Shown here piece by piece: positions 25,639-35,024 of a stretch of 64,000 nucleotides of DNA (positions within the stretch are counted from its first letter, which is position 1; every line of letters starts with the position of its first letter). The stretch covers positions 59,235 to 123,234 of the forward strand of contig NZ_CDBK01000042.1 in NCBI RefSeq assembly GCF_000819785.1. Direction: 5' to 3'. Made by a program: the position numbers and the translations under genes. Under the pieces are notes generated by a model. That model ran no database searches. It saw nothing but the letters and a program-made list of their open reading frames with translations, and was not told the origin of the DNA. Origin of the DNA: Aeromonas caviae (GTDB taxonomy: Bacteria > Pseudomonadota > Gammaproteobacteria > Enterobacterales > Aeromonadaceae).

Positions 25639-26988
25639 TCAGATGATGCGCTTGAGCAGGAGGTGAGCCTTGACCCTGTGGATCCGGGCCAGCAGCTTGC
25701 GCACCTGATCCGGGTAATCCTTGATCTGCTCTATCTGGTCGAAGTGACTGATGCGGCGGGTGTGGGCCAGGATGTTCTCCCGCTCCGCACTGAACTGCTC
25801 GCGCAGGTGATGGTGCTGGTCGTGTACCAGCAGGCCGTTCTCCAGATCCAGCGCCCAGGCTCGGGGATTGAGGTTGTTGCCGGTGAGCAGGGCCCACTCC
25901 TCATCCACGAAGATCCCCTTGAGGTGATAGGAGTTCTTCTCGCAGCACCAGAGCATGAGGTTGAGCCGGCCGTTGTCGATGTGGTGCTGGTTGCGCTCGG
26001 CAAACTTGCGCAAGTTGGTCTCGTAGAGATAGGGCAGACCGCCGATGGTGGAGAACTTCTCCTCCGGGGGGATGAAGAAGTCGTTGGCGGTCTTGTCGCC
26101 CACGACGATGGTCACCTTGCAGCCGCGTTTGAGCAGCGCCTCCACGTCCTTGTTCAACTCCTTGGGGGGGTTGAAGTAGGGGGTGCAGATGAAGATCTCC
26201 CGCTCGGTGGCCCGCACCAGGTTGCGGATCATCCGGTTGAGCTGGTTGCCCCGCTTGCCCAGGCCCACCATGGGGGTCACGGCGATCTCCCGATCGTTGG
26301 GCTTGATGCTCTCGAAGCGGTACTGGCAGAGGCGCAGGCGCTGCTTGAAGCGGCGGATCGGTCCCTTGAGCTGCTTGGCGCCGGGGATGCCGGTGCGATC
26401 CAGCCGCTGGACGGCCTCGCTGCCGAGGAAGACGTCATCCACGTAGTTGACCATGCTGCGGGTCAGTGCCGGGCTGTGGATCTGGTGATAGCGATCGAAG
26501 CGGTAGCGCTCCTGCTGGTGCAGGTAGATGTCGTTGAGGCTGGCGCCGGAGTAAAGCAGGGTGTCGTCGAAGATGAAGCCCTTGAGGTGCAGCACCCCGA
26601 GCAGCTCGCGGCCCTTGACCGGCACGCCGTAGATCTCGATCTGGTGTTGGTGGCTGGCGGCCATGGCCTGGTACATCAGGTGGTTGCCCCCCTGCTTGCC
26701 CTTGCCGATCAGGCCGCGCTGGGCGCGGTGGAAGTCGACGAACACCTTGATGTCGAGAGAGGGATTGCGCTGCTTGGCGGCATAGAGGGCGGAGAGGATC
26801 TCCCGTCCCGCCTCGTCATCCTGCAGATAGAGCGCGATCAGATAGATGCGCTGGGTCGCATGGGCGATGAGCGACAGGATCCGGCTCTTGAAGTCTTTGG
26901 CGCTGCTGAGTATCTGGAACTGATCCGCGGCAACCGCGATCTGGGGTAAGCGGGTCAGCAACTGTCGATAATGTGCCGATGAATGCAT
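25639..26988 (-). CDS. pssA: CDP-diacylglycerol--serine O-phosphatidyltransferase (PssA)
   Basis: PssA makes phosphatidylserine, the precursor of phosphatidylethanolamine, from CDP-diacylglycerol and serine. The protein is of the gammaproteobacterial phospholipase D type, about 449 residues, without transmembrane helices. Two HKD-type motifs are visible: HLKGFIFDDTLLYSGASLND and HLKGIFVDEEWALLTGNNLN. Start choice is uncertain: ATG 26988 gives the length closest to E. coli (451), while GTG 27006 adds six residues. Confidence 0.94.
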   Translation of the reverse strand: MHSSAHYRQLLTRLPQIAVAADQFQILSSAKDFKSRILSLIAHATQRIYLIALYLQDDEAGREILSALYAAKQRNPSLDIKVFVDFHRAQRGLIGKGKQGGNHLMYQAMAASHQHQIEIYGVPVKGRELLGVLHLKGFIFDDTLLYSGASLNDIYLHQQERYRFDRYHQIHSPALTRSMVNYVDDVFLGSEAVQRLDRTGIPGAKQLKGPIRRFKQRLRLCQYRFESIKPNDREIAVTPMVGLGKRGNQLNRMIRNLVRATEREIFICTPYFNPPKELNKDVEALLKRGCKVTIVVGDKTANDFFIPPEEKFSTIGGLPYLYETNLRKFAERNQHHIDNGRLNLMLWCCEKNSYHLKGIFVDEEWALLTGNNLNPRAWALDLENGLLVHDQHHHLREQFSAERENILAHTRRISHFDQIEQIKDYPDQVRKLLARIHRVKAHLLLKRII

Positions 26989-27101
26989 AGAGAAGCCTGA
27001 AATCACGGGATGAAGCGTTCCACTCGGGGCGAAGAATAGGCAATTCTAGCAATCTGTGGCGATGGGCCCAAGCAAGAATCCGTAAAAAGTCGGTGCAATA
27101 T

Positions 27102-27134
27102 CACATCGGGGCCGACGGATGCGGCCCCGATGTG
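27102..27134 (-). terminator. Strong hairpin after the gluconate permease gene
   Basis: CACATCGGGGCCG and CGGCCCCGATGTG form a 13-bp stem seven bases past the stop on the minus strand. There is no good T-tract, so it may act in mRNA stability as much as in termination. Confidence 0.55.
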
Positions 27135-27140
27135 TTTCCG

Positions 27141-28514
<1,374 letters not shown>

Positions 28515-28557
28515 AAAATTGTCCTCAAATGGTTCTAGTTGTTGTTCTGCACATTTC

Positions 28558-28573
28558 TGTGCTGCACTTCACA
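28558..28573. promoter_or_regulatory. Putative CRP site in the gluconate divergent promoter
   Basis: TGTGC-N6-TCACA matches the CRP dyad TGTGA-N6-TCACA at nine of ten positions. It lies 8 bp from the GntR operators and could activate transcription in either direction. Confidence 0.6.
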
Positions 28574-28580
28574 TTGCGAA

Positions 28581-28610
28581 ACGTTACCGGTAACATGTTA
28601 CCGGTAACGT
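28581..28610. promoter_or_regulatory. Double GntR operator between permease and gntK
   Basis: Two GntR half-overlapping operators, each with the GTTACCGGTAAC core (28583-28594 and 28597-28608), make one perfect 30-bp palindrome centred at 28595/28596. E. coli GntR binds ATGTTACC-type 16-mers. Placement between the divergent genes would let one repressor control both. Confidence 0.92.
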
Positions 28611-28667
28611 GGTAGCTTAGAACCCATCAGGCGAACGTTTTTTGAAAAGTGAGAGAGAGGTCAAATA

Positions 28668-29177
28668 ATGGCGGGCAAGTGCATTATCGTGATGGGTGTG
28701 TGTGGCAGCGGCAAGTCCAGCATCGGCCTCAAGGTGGCCAATGCCCTGGGGGCCAAGTTCATCGACGGCGATGATCTGCACCCTCGCGCGAACATCCAGA
28801 AGATGGCGGCGGGCAACCCGCTCAACGACGAAGACAGGGCCCCCTGGCTGGAGCGGATCCGCGATGCGGCCTACAGCCTGGAGCGCAAGAACGAGCTCGG
28901 CGTCATCGTCTGCTCGGCCCTCAAGAAGCAGTACCGCGACCAGATCCGCGAGGGTAACGACTCGGTGAGTTTCCTGTTTCTGGATGGCAGCCAGTCCCTC
29001 ATTCTCGAACGGATGCGGGCACGGCAGGGCCACTTCATGCGCGAAGCCATGGTACAAAGCCAGTTTGATACCCTGGAGCGACCGGATGGCGAGCCCGGCG
29101 TGTTTCGCATCGATATCGACGGGACCTTCGAACAGGTGGTCGACCGTGCCGTCACCGCGCTGACGCAGGCGCAATGA
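28668..29177 (+). CDS. gntK: Gluconokinase
   Basis: GntK phosphorylates gluconate to 6-phosphogluconate with ATP. The 169-residue P-loop kinase has Walker A GVCGSGKSS at residues 10-18, the DGDDLHP substrate motif, GNPLNDEDRAPWL and CSALKKQYRDQIR, all characteristic of the family. It is the first gene of a gntK-edd-eda unit (60 bp to edd, 9 bp edd to eda) downstream of the double GntR operator, so gluconate entering by the divergent permease feeds directly into the pathway encoded here. Confidence 0.97.
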   Translation: MAGKCIIVMGVCGSGKSSIGLKVANALGAKFIDGDDLHPRANIQKMAAGNPLNDEDRAPWLERIRDAAYSLERKNELGVIVCSALKKQYRDQIREGNDSVSFLFLDGSQSLILERMRARQGHFMREAMVQSQFDTLERPDGEPGVFRIDIDGTFEQVVDRAVTALTQAQ

Positions 29178-29237
29178 GCCATGTCGCGCGCCCGGCTGCG
29201 GCCGACCGCGCCCGTATATAGAGTTGGAGAGAAAGCT

Positions 29238-31034
29238 ATGACCCATCCCGTGATCACCCAGGTGACCAACCGCATCCGCGAGCGCAGCACCGCCCGCCGT
29301 GCCCGCTTCCTGGCCCGCATCCAGCGCCAGGCCGATCAGGGCAAGACCCGCGCCTCCCTCTCCTGTGGCAACCTGGCCCACGCCGTGGCCGCCTCGAGCT
29401 GTGACGAGAAGGGGCGGATCCTCGACATGACCCGCGCCAACGTGGCCATCGTCACCGCCTACAACGACATGCTGAGTGCCCATCAGCCCTATCAGGGCTA
29501 CCCGGACATCATCAAGGGTGCCCTGGCCGAGCTCGGCCACAGCGCCCAGGTCGCCGGCGGCGTGCCCGCCATGTGCGACGGCGTGACCCAGGGTCAGCCG
29601 GGGATGGACATGTCCCTCTTCTCCCGGGATCTCATCGCCCAGGCCACCGCGGTCTCCCTCTCCCACAACACCTTCGACGCCACCCTGCTGCTCGGCATCT
29701 GCGACAAGATTGCCCCGGGCCAGATCATGGGGGCGCTTTCCCACGCCCACCTGCCCACCGCCTTCGTGCCTGCCGGCCCCATGGCGAGCGGCATCAGCAA
29801 CGACGAGAAGGTAAAGGTGCGCCAGCAGTACGCTGCCGGTGAAGTGGGCCGCGACGCCCTGCTCAAGATGGAGTGCGGCGCCTACCACGCGGCGGGCACC
29901 TGCACCTTCTACGGCACCGCCAACACCAACCAGCTGGTGTTCGAAGCCATGGGCCTGATGCTGCCGGGCTCCGCCTTCGTGCATCCGCACAGCGAGCTGC
30001 GCCACGCCCTCACCGAGGAAGCGGCCCGCCGCATCAGCGCCATGATCCCGGGCTCCCCGGCCTATCGCCCCCTGAGTGCGGTGATCGACGAGCGCGCCCT
30101 GGTCAACGGCCTGGTGGCCCTGCTTGCCTCCGGCGGCAGCACCAACCACAGCATCCACATGGTGGCGCTGGCCCGCGCCGCCGGGCTGGAGCTGACCTGG
30201 GACGACCTGAGCGATCTCTCCGACGTGGTGCCGCTCCTGGTGCGCATGTACCCGAACGGCCCGGCGGACGTCAACGCCTTCGAACAGGCGGGGGGCGTGC
30301 CCGGCCTGATGCGTCGTCTGGCCGAAGAGGGGCTGATCCACCTGGATGCCACCCCGGTCTTCGGCGAGATGCAGGACTACCTCAGCCGTCCGGCACTGGT
30401 GGATGGCAAGCTGGTGTGGCAACCGGTGGGCGAGAGCGCGGATCCGAGCGTGCTCTCCCCCTCTGGCAGCGAGTTCCAGGCCACCGGCGGCACCAAGCTG
30501 CTGGCGGGCAACCTGGGCCGCGCCGTGGTCAAGGTCTCCGCCGTGGCTCCCGAATATCGGGTGATTGAAGCTCCGGCCCGGGTCTTCTCTTCCCAGCATG
30601 CGGTGGAGGCGGCCTACAAGGCCGGTGAGTTGAACCAGGACGCCGTCATCGTGGTGCGCCACAACGGCCCGGCCGCCAACGGCATGCCGGAGCTGCACAA
30701 GCTGATGCCGGTGCTTGGCAACCTGCAGAAGGCGGGTCACAAGGTGGCCCTGGTCACCGACGGCCGTCTCTCCGGCGCCTCCGGCAAGATCCCGGCCGCC
30801 ATCCACGTCACCCCGGAAGCGCTGCACGGCGGGGCCATCGGCCTGCTCGCCGATGGCGACCTGCTGCGGGTGGATGCCGAGTCTGGCCGCCTCGACTGCC
30901 TGACCGATTTGAGCGGCCGTACCCAGGCCGAGATCGACCTCACCCTGGAACAAGAGGGGTGGGGCCGTGAACTGTTCAGCGTGATGCGTCGCGCGGTATC
31001 GAGCGCCGAGTGCGGCGCCACCATCTTTGACTAA
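29238..31034 (+). CDS. edd: 6-Phosphogluconate dehydratase
   Basis: Edd dehydrates 6-phosphogluconate to 2-keto-3-deoxy-6-phosphogluconate, the first committed Entner-Doudoroff step, using an iron-sulfur cluster. The 598-residue IlvD/Edd-family protein shows SYNDML-like TAYNDMLSAHQPY, GGVPAMCDGVTQGQPGM, the CDKIAPG cluster segment, GTCTFYGTANTNQ, GGSTNH and VTDGRLSGASGKIPAAIHV. ATG 29238 is preceded by GGAGA and gives an N-terminus aligned with E. coli Edd; earlier in-frame codons were rejected. Confidence 0.96.
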   Translation: MTHPVITQVTNRIRERSTARRARFLARIQRQADQGKTRASLSCGNLAHAVAASSCDEKGRILDMTRANVAIVTAYNDMLSAHQPYQGYPDIIKGALAELGHSAQVAGGVPAMCDGVTQGQPGMDMSLFSRDLIAQATAVSLSHNTFDATLLLGICDKIAPGQIMGALSHAHLPTAFVPAGPMASGISNDEKVKVRQQYAAGEVGRDALLKMECGAYHAAGTCTFYGTANTNQLVFEAMGLMLPGSAFVHPHSELRHALTEEAARRISAMIPGSPAYRPLSAVIDERALVNGLVALLASGGSTNHSIHMVALARAAGLELTWDDLSDLSDVVPLLVRMYPNGPADVNAFEQAGGVPGLMRRLAEEGLIHLDATPVFGEMQDYLSRPALVDGKLVWQPVGESADPSVLSPSGSEFQATGGTKLLAGNLGRAVVKVSAVAPEYRVIEAPARVFSSQHAVEAAYKAGELNQDAVIVVRHNGPAANGMPELHKLMPVLGNLQKAGHKVALVTDGRLSGASGKIPAAIHVTPEALHGGAIGLLADGDLLRVDAESGRLDCLTDLSGRTQAEIDLTLEQEGWGRELFSVMRRAVSSAECGATIFD

Positions 31035-31043
31035 GGAAGAGCT

Positions 31044-31685
31044 ATGCAGAACTGGAAAGTGACCCCTGCCGAGGTGTTTGCCGCCTCCCCCCTGGTACCC
31101 GTGATGGTCATCAACGACCTGGAGCAGGCCCTGCCGATGGCCAAGGCCCTGCTGGATGGCGGCATCTCGGTGTTCGAGATCACCCTGCGCACCCCGGTGG
31201 CGCTGGACGCCATCGCCCTCATCGCCAAGGCGATGCCGGATGCCATGGTCGGTGCCGGTACCGTGCTCAACTGCGCGCAGTTTGATGCCGCCGTCGCTGC
31301 CGGTGCCCGCTTCGTCATCTCCCCGGGCATGACCCCGGCCCTGCTGGCCCACGCGGCCAAGAGCACGGCGCCGCTGATCCCGGGCGTGGCCACCCCGTCC
31401 GAGGTGATGCAGGCGCTGGAAGCAGGCTACGACCACCTCAAATTCTTCCCGGCCGAGGCGAACGGCGGCACCAAGGCACTCTCCGCCATCGCGGCGCCCC
31501 TGCCCCAGGTGAAATTCTGCCCCACCGGCGGCATCGGCCCGAAAAACGTGGCCGACTACCTGGCGCTGAAATGTGTGGCCACCGTCGGCGGCTCCTGGAT
31601 GCTGCCGGCAGACGCCGTCAAGAGCGGCAACTGGGAGGAGGTGACCCGCCTCTCCCGGGAAGCGGTTGAATTGGTTAAACGCTAA
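31044..31685 (+). CDS. eda: KHG/KDPG aldolase
   Basis: Eda splits 2-keto-3-deoxy-6-phosphogluconate to pyruvate and glyceraldehyde 3-phosphate (class I aldolase). The 213-residue protein carries the VFEITLRTP motif with the catalytic glutamate, VGAGTVLN, PGVATPSEVMQA, and the Schiff-base lysine in HLKFFPAEANGG, plus the phosphate-binding CPTGGIG loop. It ends the gntK-edd-eda unit and is followed by a strong terminator. Confidence 0.97.
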   Translation: MQNWKVTPAEVFAASPLVPVMVINDLEQALPMAKALLDGGISVFEITLRTPVALDAIALIAKAMPDAMVGAGTVLNCAQFDAAVAAGARFVISPGMTPALLAHAAKSTAPLIPGVATPSEVMQALEAGYDHLKFFPAEANGGTKALSAIAAPLPQVKFCPTGGIGPKNVADYLALKCVATVGGSWMLPADAVKSGNWEEVTRLSREAVELVKR

Positions 31686-31710
31686 GCAAATATCGTTTAG
31701 AAAAATTAAA

Positions 31711-31740
31711 CAGGCCACCCCCGGGTGGCCTGCTGTTTTT
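31711..31740 (+). terminator. Terminator after eda
   Basis: CAGGCCACCC and GGTGGCCTG form a stem with a CCG loop; CTGTTTTT follows. It begins 25 bp past the stop. Confidence 0.85.
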
Positions 31741-31823
31741 CCGCCCCCGGAGGGGGTGGGCCGTTTGCTTCCGGCCTCGCCCTGGCTTAAGGTCGGGGGC
31801 CGCCCCTCTCCCCTGGAGCCTTC

Positions 31824-32516
31824 ATGTCCTGTCTGCATCCATCCTACCCGCAAGGGCACTTCACCGCGCTGCACTGCCACCCCCATGCCCAATACTGCTA
31901 TCTGCACGACGGGGGCGGCATCATCACGGGGCGAGGGGAGGGAGAACTGCTGGTGGCGGGCCAGATCTGCTTTATTCCGGCGGGGTGGGAGCACGAGTTT
32001 CGCGTGCTGCGCCGCTCCCGGCTCTCCCTCCTCTATGTGCCGACGTCGGCCCGCACCGCCTTCGGCCCCTTGCAGGCCAGCCCGCTGCTGGCGGGCCTCT
32101 TCGCCCGCCTGCCCGAGCTGGCCGAGGAGGAGGTGAAGGGAGCCTATCTGACGGTGCTTGGCCAGGAGCTGGAGCGCGCCGACCCGCTCGCGGCGCGCAT
32201 TCCCCTCACCGGTGAGCTGGACCCGCGCCTGTTGCGGGTGCTGGACAGGGTGTGCCAAGCGCCCGCCATCCATCTGACGCTGACGGCGCTGGCGGCAGAT
32301 TGCGGCGCCTCGGTGCGCACCCTCAACCGGCTCTTCCTCCAGCAGCTGGGGTGCAGCTTTCGCCAGTGGCGGGAGCAGGTGGTGCTGGGACGGGCGCGCC
32401 AGTTGCAGCACCGGGGGCTCACGCTGGCCCAGATCGCCGATCGGCTCGGCTACGAGGATCCCGGTGCCTTGTCCCGCGCCCTCCAGCGCCTTGCCCGGCG
32501 CGAACCGGCGGCCTGA
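31824..32516 (+). CDS. AraC-family transcriptional regulator with cupin domain
   Basis: A 230-residue regulator. The N-terminal half is a cupin-like sensor (HCHPHAQYCYLHDG, then FIPAGWEHEF). The C-terminal ~90 residues are a double helix-turn-helix AraC domain (LTALAADCGASVRTLNRLF, then LTLAQIADRLGYEDPGALSRAL). It is somewhat short for the family, with little linker. The ligand is unknown. It sits directly behind the Entner-Doudoroff genes but after a terminator, so a regulatory link is only a possibility. Confidence 0.88.
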   Translation: MSCLHPSYPQGHFTALHCHPHAQYCYLHDGGGIITGRGEGELLVAGQICFIPAGWEHEFRVLRRSRLSLLYVPTSARTAFGPLQASPLLAGLFARLPELAEEEVKGAYLTVLGQELERADPLAARIPLTGELDPRLLRVLDRVCQAPAIHLTLTALAADCGASVRTLNRLFLQQLGCSFRQWREQVVLGRARQLQHRGLTLAQIADRLGYEDPGALSRALQRLARREPAA

Positions 32517-32571
32517 GGGCGCATTGTCTGCCTTCCTGCTCGCCATGGCGGTGTCTGCGGGTTGCCGGCAG

Positions 32572-32961
32572 TCAGCGCCGCGAGCCGATATCTGCATCCT
32601 CCTTGCTGCCTGCCAGCAGACAGGTCACCTCGTCGGTATGGCAGATCCGATCGCCGCGAAAGGTGAAGAGGCCGCTCACCTTGCAGACCAGGGTGCCGCC
32701 GTCCTGGCGGGTGGCCCGTACCACATGGGTCGAGTGCACCCGCTCCCCCTGCGCCAGGGTGGCGACAAACTCGATGCTCGCCCCGGCCAGATGGCGGCGC
32801 AGTGTGGCGATGTGCTGGTGAAACGCCGGGTAGTCGAGCCGCTCGCCGTTCACCTCCTGGCAGTAGTCGGGGGTGAACCAGGCGTCGAGCTCCGCCAGGG
32901 GGAAGGCGGGATCACAGATGACGCGCTGCAGGCAGGCTTTCAATCGTTCGGTGTGGTGCAT
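32572..32961 (-). CDS. SnoaL-like / NTF2-fold protein
   Basis: A 129-residue cytoplasmic protein whose pattern fits the SnoaL-like NTF2 fold: an N-terminal helix (MHHTERLKACLQRVI), a short helix near FHQHIATLRRHL, then antiparallel strands (IEFVATLAQGERVHSTHVVRATR, split by turns, and LVCKVSGLFTFRGDRI). Function unknown; family members include enzymes and ligand-binding proteins. It converges with the AraC-family gene (55 bp apart) and lies upstream of nothing on its own strand, since gntR is also minus and starts beyond it. Confidence 0.7.
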   Translation of the reverse strand: MHHTERLKACLQRVICDPAFPLAELDAWFTPDYCQEVNGERLDYPAFHQHIATLRRHLAGASIEFVATLAQGERVHSTHVVRATRQDGGTLVCKVSGLFTFRGDRICHTDEVTCLLAGSKEDADIGSRR

Positions 32962-33071
32962 GGTCTGCTCCTGACAGGGGGGATGGAGGAGCCAGCATAG
33001 GCCAGGGGACGGCGAGGGGAGAGGGGGGAAGGCGCCATCATGGCGGTCGAACGCGCCATGATGGCCGGGGA

Positions 33072-34079
33072 TCAGCCGAGGCTTTCCCCCTCATAGAGGG
33101 AGAAGCCGATGTCCTTGCACCTGGTCGCCAGCGGCTGGCCGCCGAGGCGGGCCAGCAGCATGATGGCGGCTTCGCGACCTATGGTCTCGCGGGGGGTGAC
33201 GATACTGGCGAGCTTGGGGGTCATGGCGTGGCCGATGTCGAGGGCGTTGCTGCCGGCAATGGCCACCTGCTGGGGCACCGGGATCCACCTGGCCTGGCAT
33301 TGCAGCAGGGCCCCCACCGCCAGGTCGTCGTTGGTGCAGAACAGGCCGTCGAGATCGGGGAAGCGCGCCATGGCCTGGGCCAGCAGCTCTCCCCCCAGGG
33401 TGAAGCTGGAGGATTGCTCCGTCAGCAGGTGCTGGCCGGTCAGACCGAAATCGGCCATCGCCTGGTAGTAGCCTTCCATTCGCAGCTGGGTGCGCACGTC
33501 GAGCCGGGCGCCGAGGTAGATCACCTTGCGCCGTCCCCGGCGCAGCATCTCTGTTACCATGGCCCGGGCGGCGGCCCGATGATCCATGCCCACCACCATG
33601 TCGATGGGGGAGAGGGGCAGATCCATGGTCTCCACCACCGGGATGCCGGCGGTGGCGATCATCTTGCGGGTGCGCTCGGTGTGCTGGGTGTCCGAGAGGA
33701 TGAGCCCGTCCACGTTGTAGGAGAGGAGCGAGGCGACCTGCTCCTCCTCCCGCTCCGGGCTGTAGCCGTAGTGGGCGAGCAGGGTCTGGTAGCCGGCGGG
33801 CCGGGTCACCGCCTCGATGCCGTGGATCACCGCCGAGAAGACCTGGTTGGAGAGGGAGGGGATCAGGATGCCGATCGCCTTGCTGGTGGCGTTCGACAGC
33901 ATGTCCGGCGCCCGGTTCGGGATGTAGCCGAGCTCCTCCACCGCGGCGGCGATGCGCTCGCGGGTCCCTTCGGCCACGGCGGACGGGTCGCGCAGGTAGC
34001 GGCTGACGGTCATCTTGGTGACACCGGTCAGGTCGGCAATGTCCTGCAGGGTAGGGCGGCGCTTGCGGGTGTCGTTCAT
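33072..34079 (-). CDS. gntR: Gluconate repressor GntR (LacI family)
   Basis: A 335-residue LacI-family repressor. The N-terminal helix-turn-helix and hinge read LQDIADLTGVTKMTVSRYLR, then ELGYIPNRAPDMLS, closely matching E. coli GntR, including NATSKAIGILIPSLSNQVF at the start of the periplasmic-binding-protein-like domain. DGLFCTNDDLAVGAL lies in the effector domain. ATG 34079 was preferred over TTG 34094 because GGA lies 8 bp upstream. A GntR-type operator is just upstream (34098-34113), suggesting autoregulation. It controls the permease and gntK-edd-eda promoters by inference. Confidence 0.95.
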   Translation of the reverse strand: MNDTRKRRPTLQDIADLTGVTKMTVSRYLRDPSAVAEGTRERIAAAVEELGYIPNRAPDMLSNATSKAIGILIPSLSNQVFSAVIHGIEAVTRPAGYQTLLAHYGYSPEREEEQVASLLSYNVDGLILSDTQHTERTRKMIATAGIPVVETMDLPLSPIDMVVGMDHRAAARAMVTEMLRRGRRKVIYLGARLDVRTQLRMEGYYQAMADFGLTGQHLLTEQSSSFTLGGELLAQAMARFPDLDGLFCTNDDLAVGALLQCQARWIPVPQQVAIAGSNALDIGHAMTPKLASIVTPRETIGREAAIMLLARLGGQPLATRCKDIGFSLYEGESLG

Positions 34080-34097
34080 CTGGGGATCCGGCAAAAA

Positions 34098-34113
34098 ATG
34101 TTACACGTAACAT
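34098..34113. promoter_or_regulatory. GntR operator between gntR and the Qnr-family gene
   Basis: ATGTTACACGTAACAT differs from the E. coli-type GntR operator at one or two central positions. It lies 19 bp upstream of gntR and 55 bp upstream of the divergent pentapeptide gene, so either could be affected. Confidence 0.82.
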
Positions 34114-34167
34114 TACCGTTTTTGCACGGCAATGTCAGCATATGACGCCATCAACAGGGGGCAGGGG

Positions 34168-34818
34168 ATGATCAAGGGCAGGTGTTTCGAGGGGGTCCAC
34201 TTCGAGCAGCAGGAGGTGGAGGGGGAGCAGTTCCAGGGGTGCCGCTTCATCGGCTGTCACTTCTCCTGGCTCGATCTCGGGGAGAGCCGCTTCGTCGACT
34301 GCAGCTTCTATGACAGGGAACGGGAGCTGGGCTGCCTGTTTCAGGGCTGCGATCTGAGGGAGGCGAGCTTCCTGCGCTGCGATCTCACCCTGGCGGACTT
34401 CGGCCGCAGCCAGTGTCTTGGGCTGGAGATGCGCGACTGCCAGGCCATGGGGATCAACTTCGCCCATGCCAGTTTCGCCAACCGGATCACTGCCAAAAGC
34501 TACTTCTGCGAGGCCCACCTCACCGGCAACAACTTCAGCTACGCCAACTTCGAAAGCTGCCTGCTGGAGCGGTGCGAGCTTGCCGGCAACCGCTGGCAGG
34601 GGGCCAACCTGCTGGGCGCCTCCCTGGCTGGCTCGGATCTCTGCGGCTCCGAGTTCGGGCAAATCGACTGGACCAGCTTCAACCTGCAAGGCTGCGATCT
34701 GCGCCAGTGCGATCTGCCCGGCCTGGATCTGCGCCGGGTCAACCTCGCCGGGGTGCAGATCACTGAAGATCAGCAGCAGGGGCTGCTGGAGCAGATCGGG
34801 CTGGTGGTCTTCCCCTGA
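34168..34818 (+). CDS. qnr: Qnr-family pentapeptide repeat protein (chromosomal)
   Basis: A 216-residue right-handed beta-helix protein made of A(D/N)LXX-type pentapeptides throughout (for example CDLREASFLRCDLTLADF and ANLLGASLAGSDL). It matches Qnr in length (214-219) and keeps both Qnr loops: SFYDRERELGC (about 46-56) and ANRITAKSYFC (about 104-114). It also has the C-terminal dimerisation helix (QQGLLEQIGLVVF). Qnr proteins mimic DNA, bind gyrase and topoisomerase IV, and can lower quinolone susceptibility; the native role of chromosomal copies is unclear. GGGGCAGGGG lies before ATG 34168. I saw no LexA box upstream. Confidence 0.9.
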   Translation: MIKGRCFEGVHFEQQEVEGEQFQGCRFIGCHFSWLDLGESRFVDCSFYDRERELGCLFQGCDLREASFLRCDLTLADFGRSQCLGLEMRDCQAMGINFAHASFANRITAKSYFCEAHLTGNNFSYANFESCLLERCELAGNRWQGANLLGASLAGSDLCGSEFGQIDWTSFNLQGCDLRQCDLPGLDLRRVNLAGVQITEDQQQGLLEQIGLVVFP

Positions 34819-34883
34819 GCGGGGTGGAAAAGAGGTAAGTTTTCATCATCGGGGCGGGCGGTGTGGTGCCTCCCCTGCCAAGC

Positions 34884-34912
34884 AAAAAGCCTGCGCGATG
34901 CAGACTTTTTGT
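34884..34912. terminator. Imperfect hairpin after the Qnr-family gene
   Basis: AAAAAG-C-CTGC pairs with GCAG-A-CTTTTT, with one internal mismatch. A and T tracts flank it on both sides, so it may serve the Qnr-family gene and the convergent envC. Confidence 0.6.
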
Positions 34913-35024
34913 CGGGTGAAGTGGTAAACGACGCGGTGTTGCTGTCTTTTGCTCCCTGCTCCCCTCGCGGGAGAAGGGCTGGAGATGAGGTAGCGGACTC
35001 CGATCGGGCACCGCCAAGGCGGGC

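Noticed and set aside
28617..32597. A 1326-codon open frame on the minus strand opposite gntK, edd, eda and the AraC gene
   Set aside because: The plus-strand genes have clear families and motifs. The antisense frame has histidine/glycine-rich, motif-free composition typical of frames opposite high-GC codon-biased genes.
34114..34167. LexA box upstream of the Qnr-family gene
   Set aside because: No CTGT-N8-ACAG dyad is present; only one half-like CAACAG was seen.
34961..34994. A dispersed-repeat-like segment (CTCCCCTCGCGGGAG) between the Qnr-family gene and envC
   Set aside because: It resembles common gammaproteobacterial intergenic hairpins, but no second copy is found in this window, so repeat status cannot be supported.
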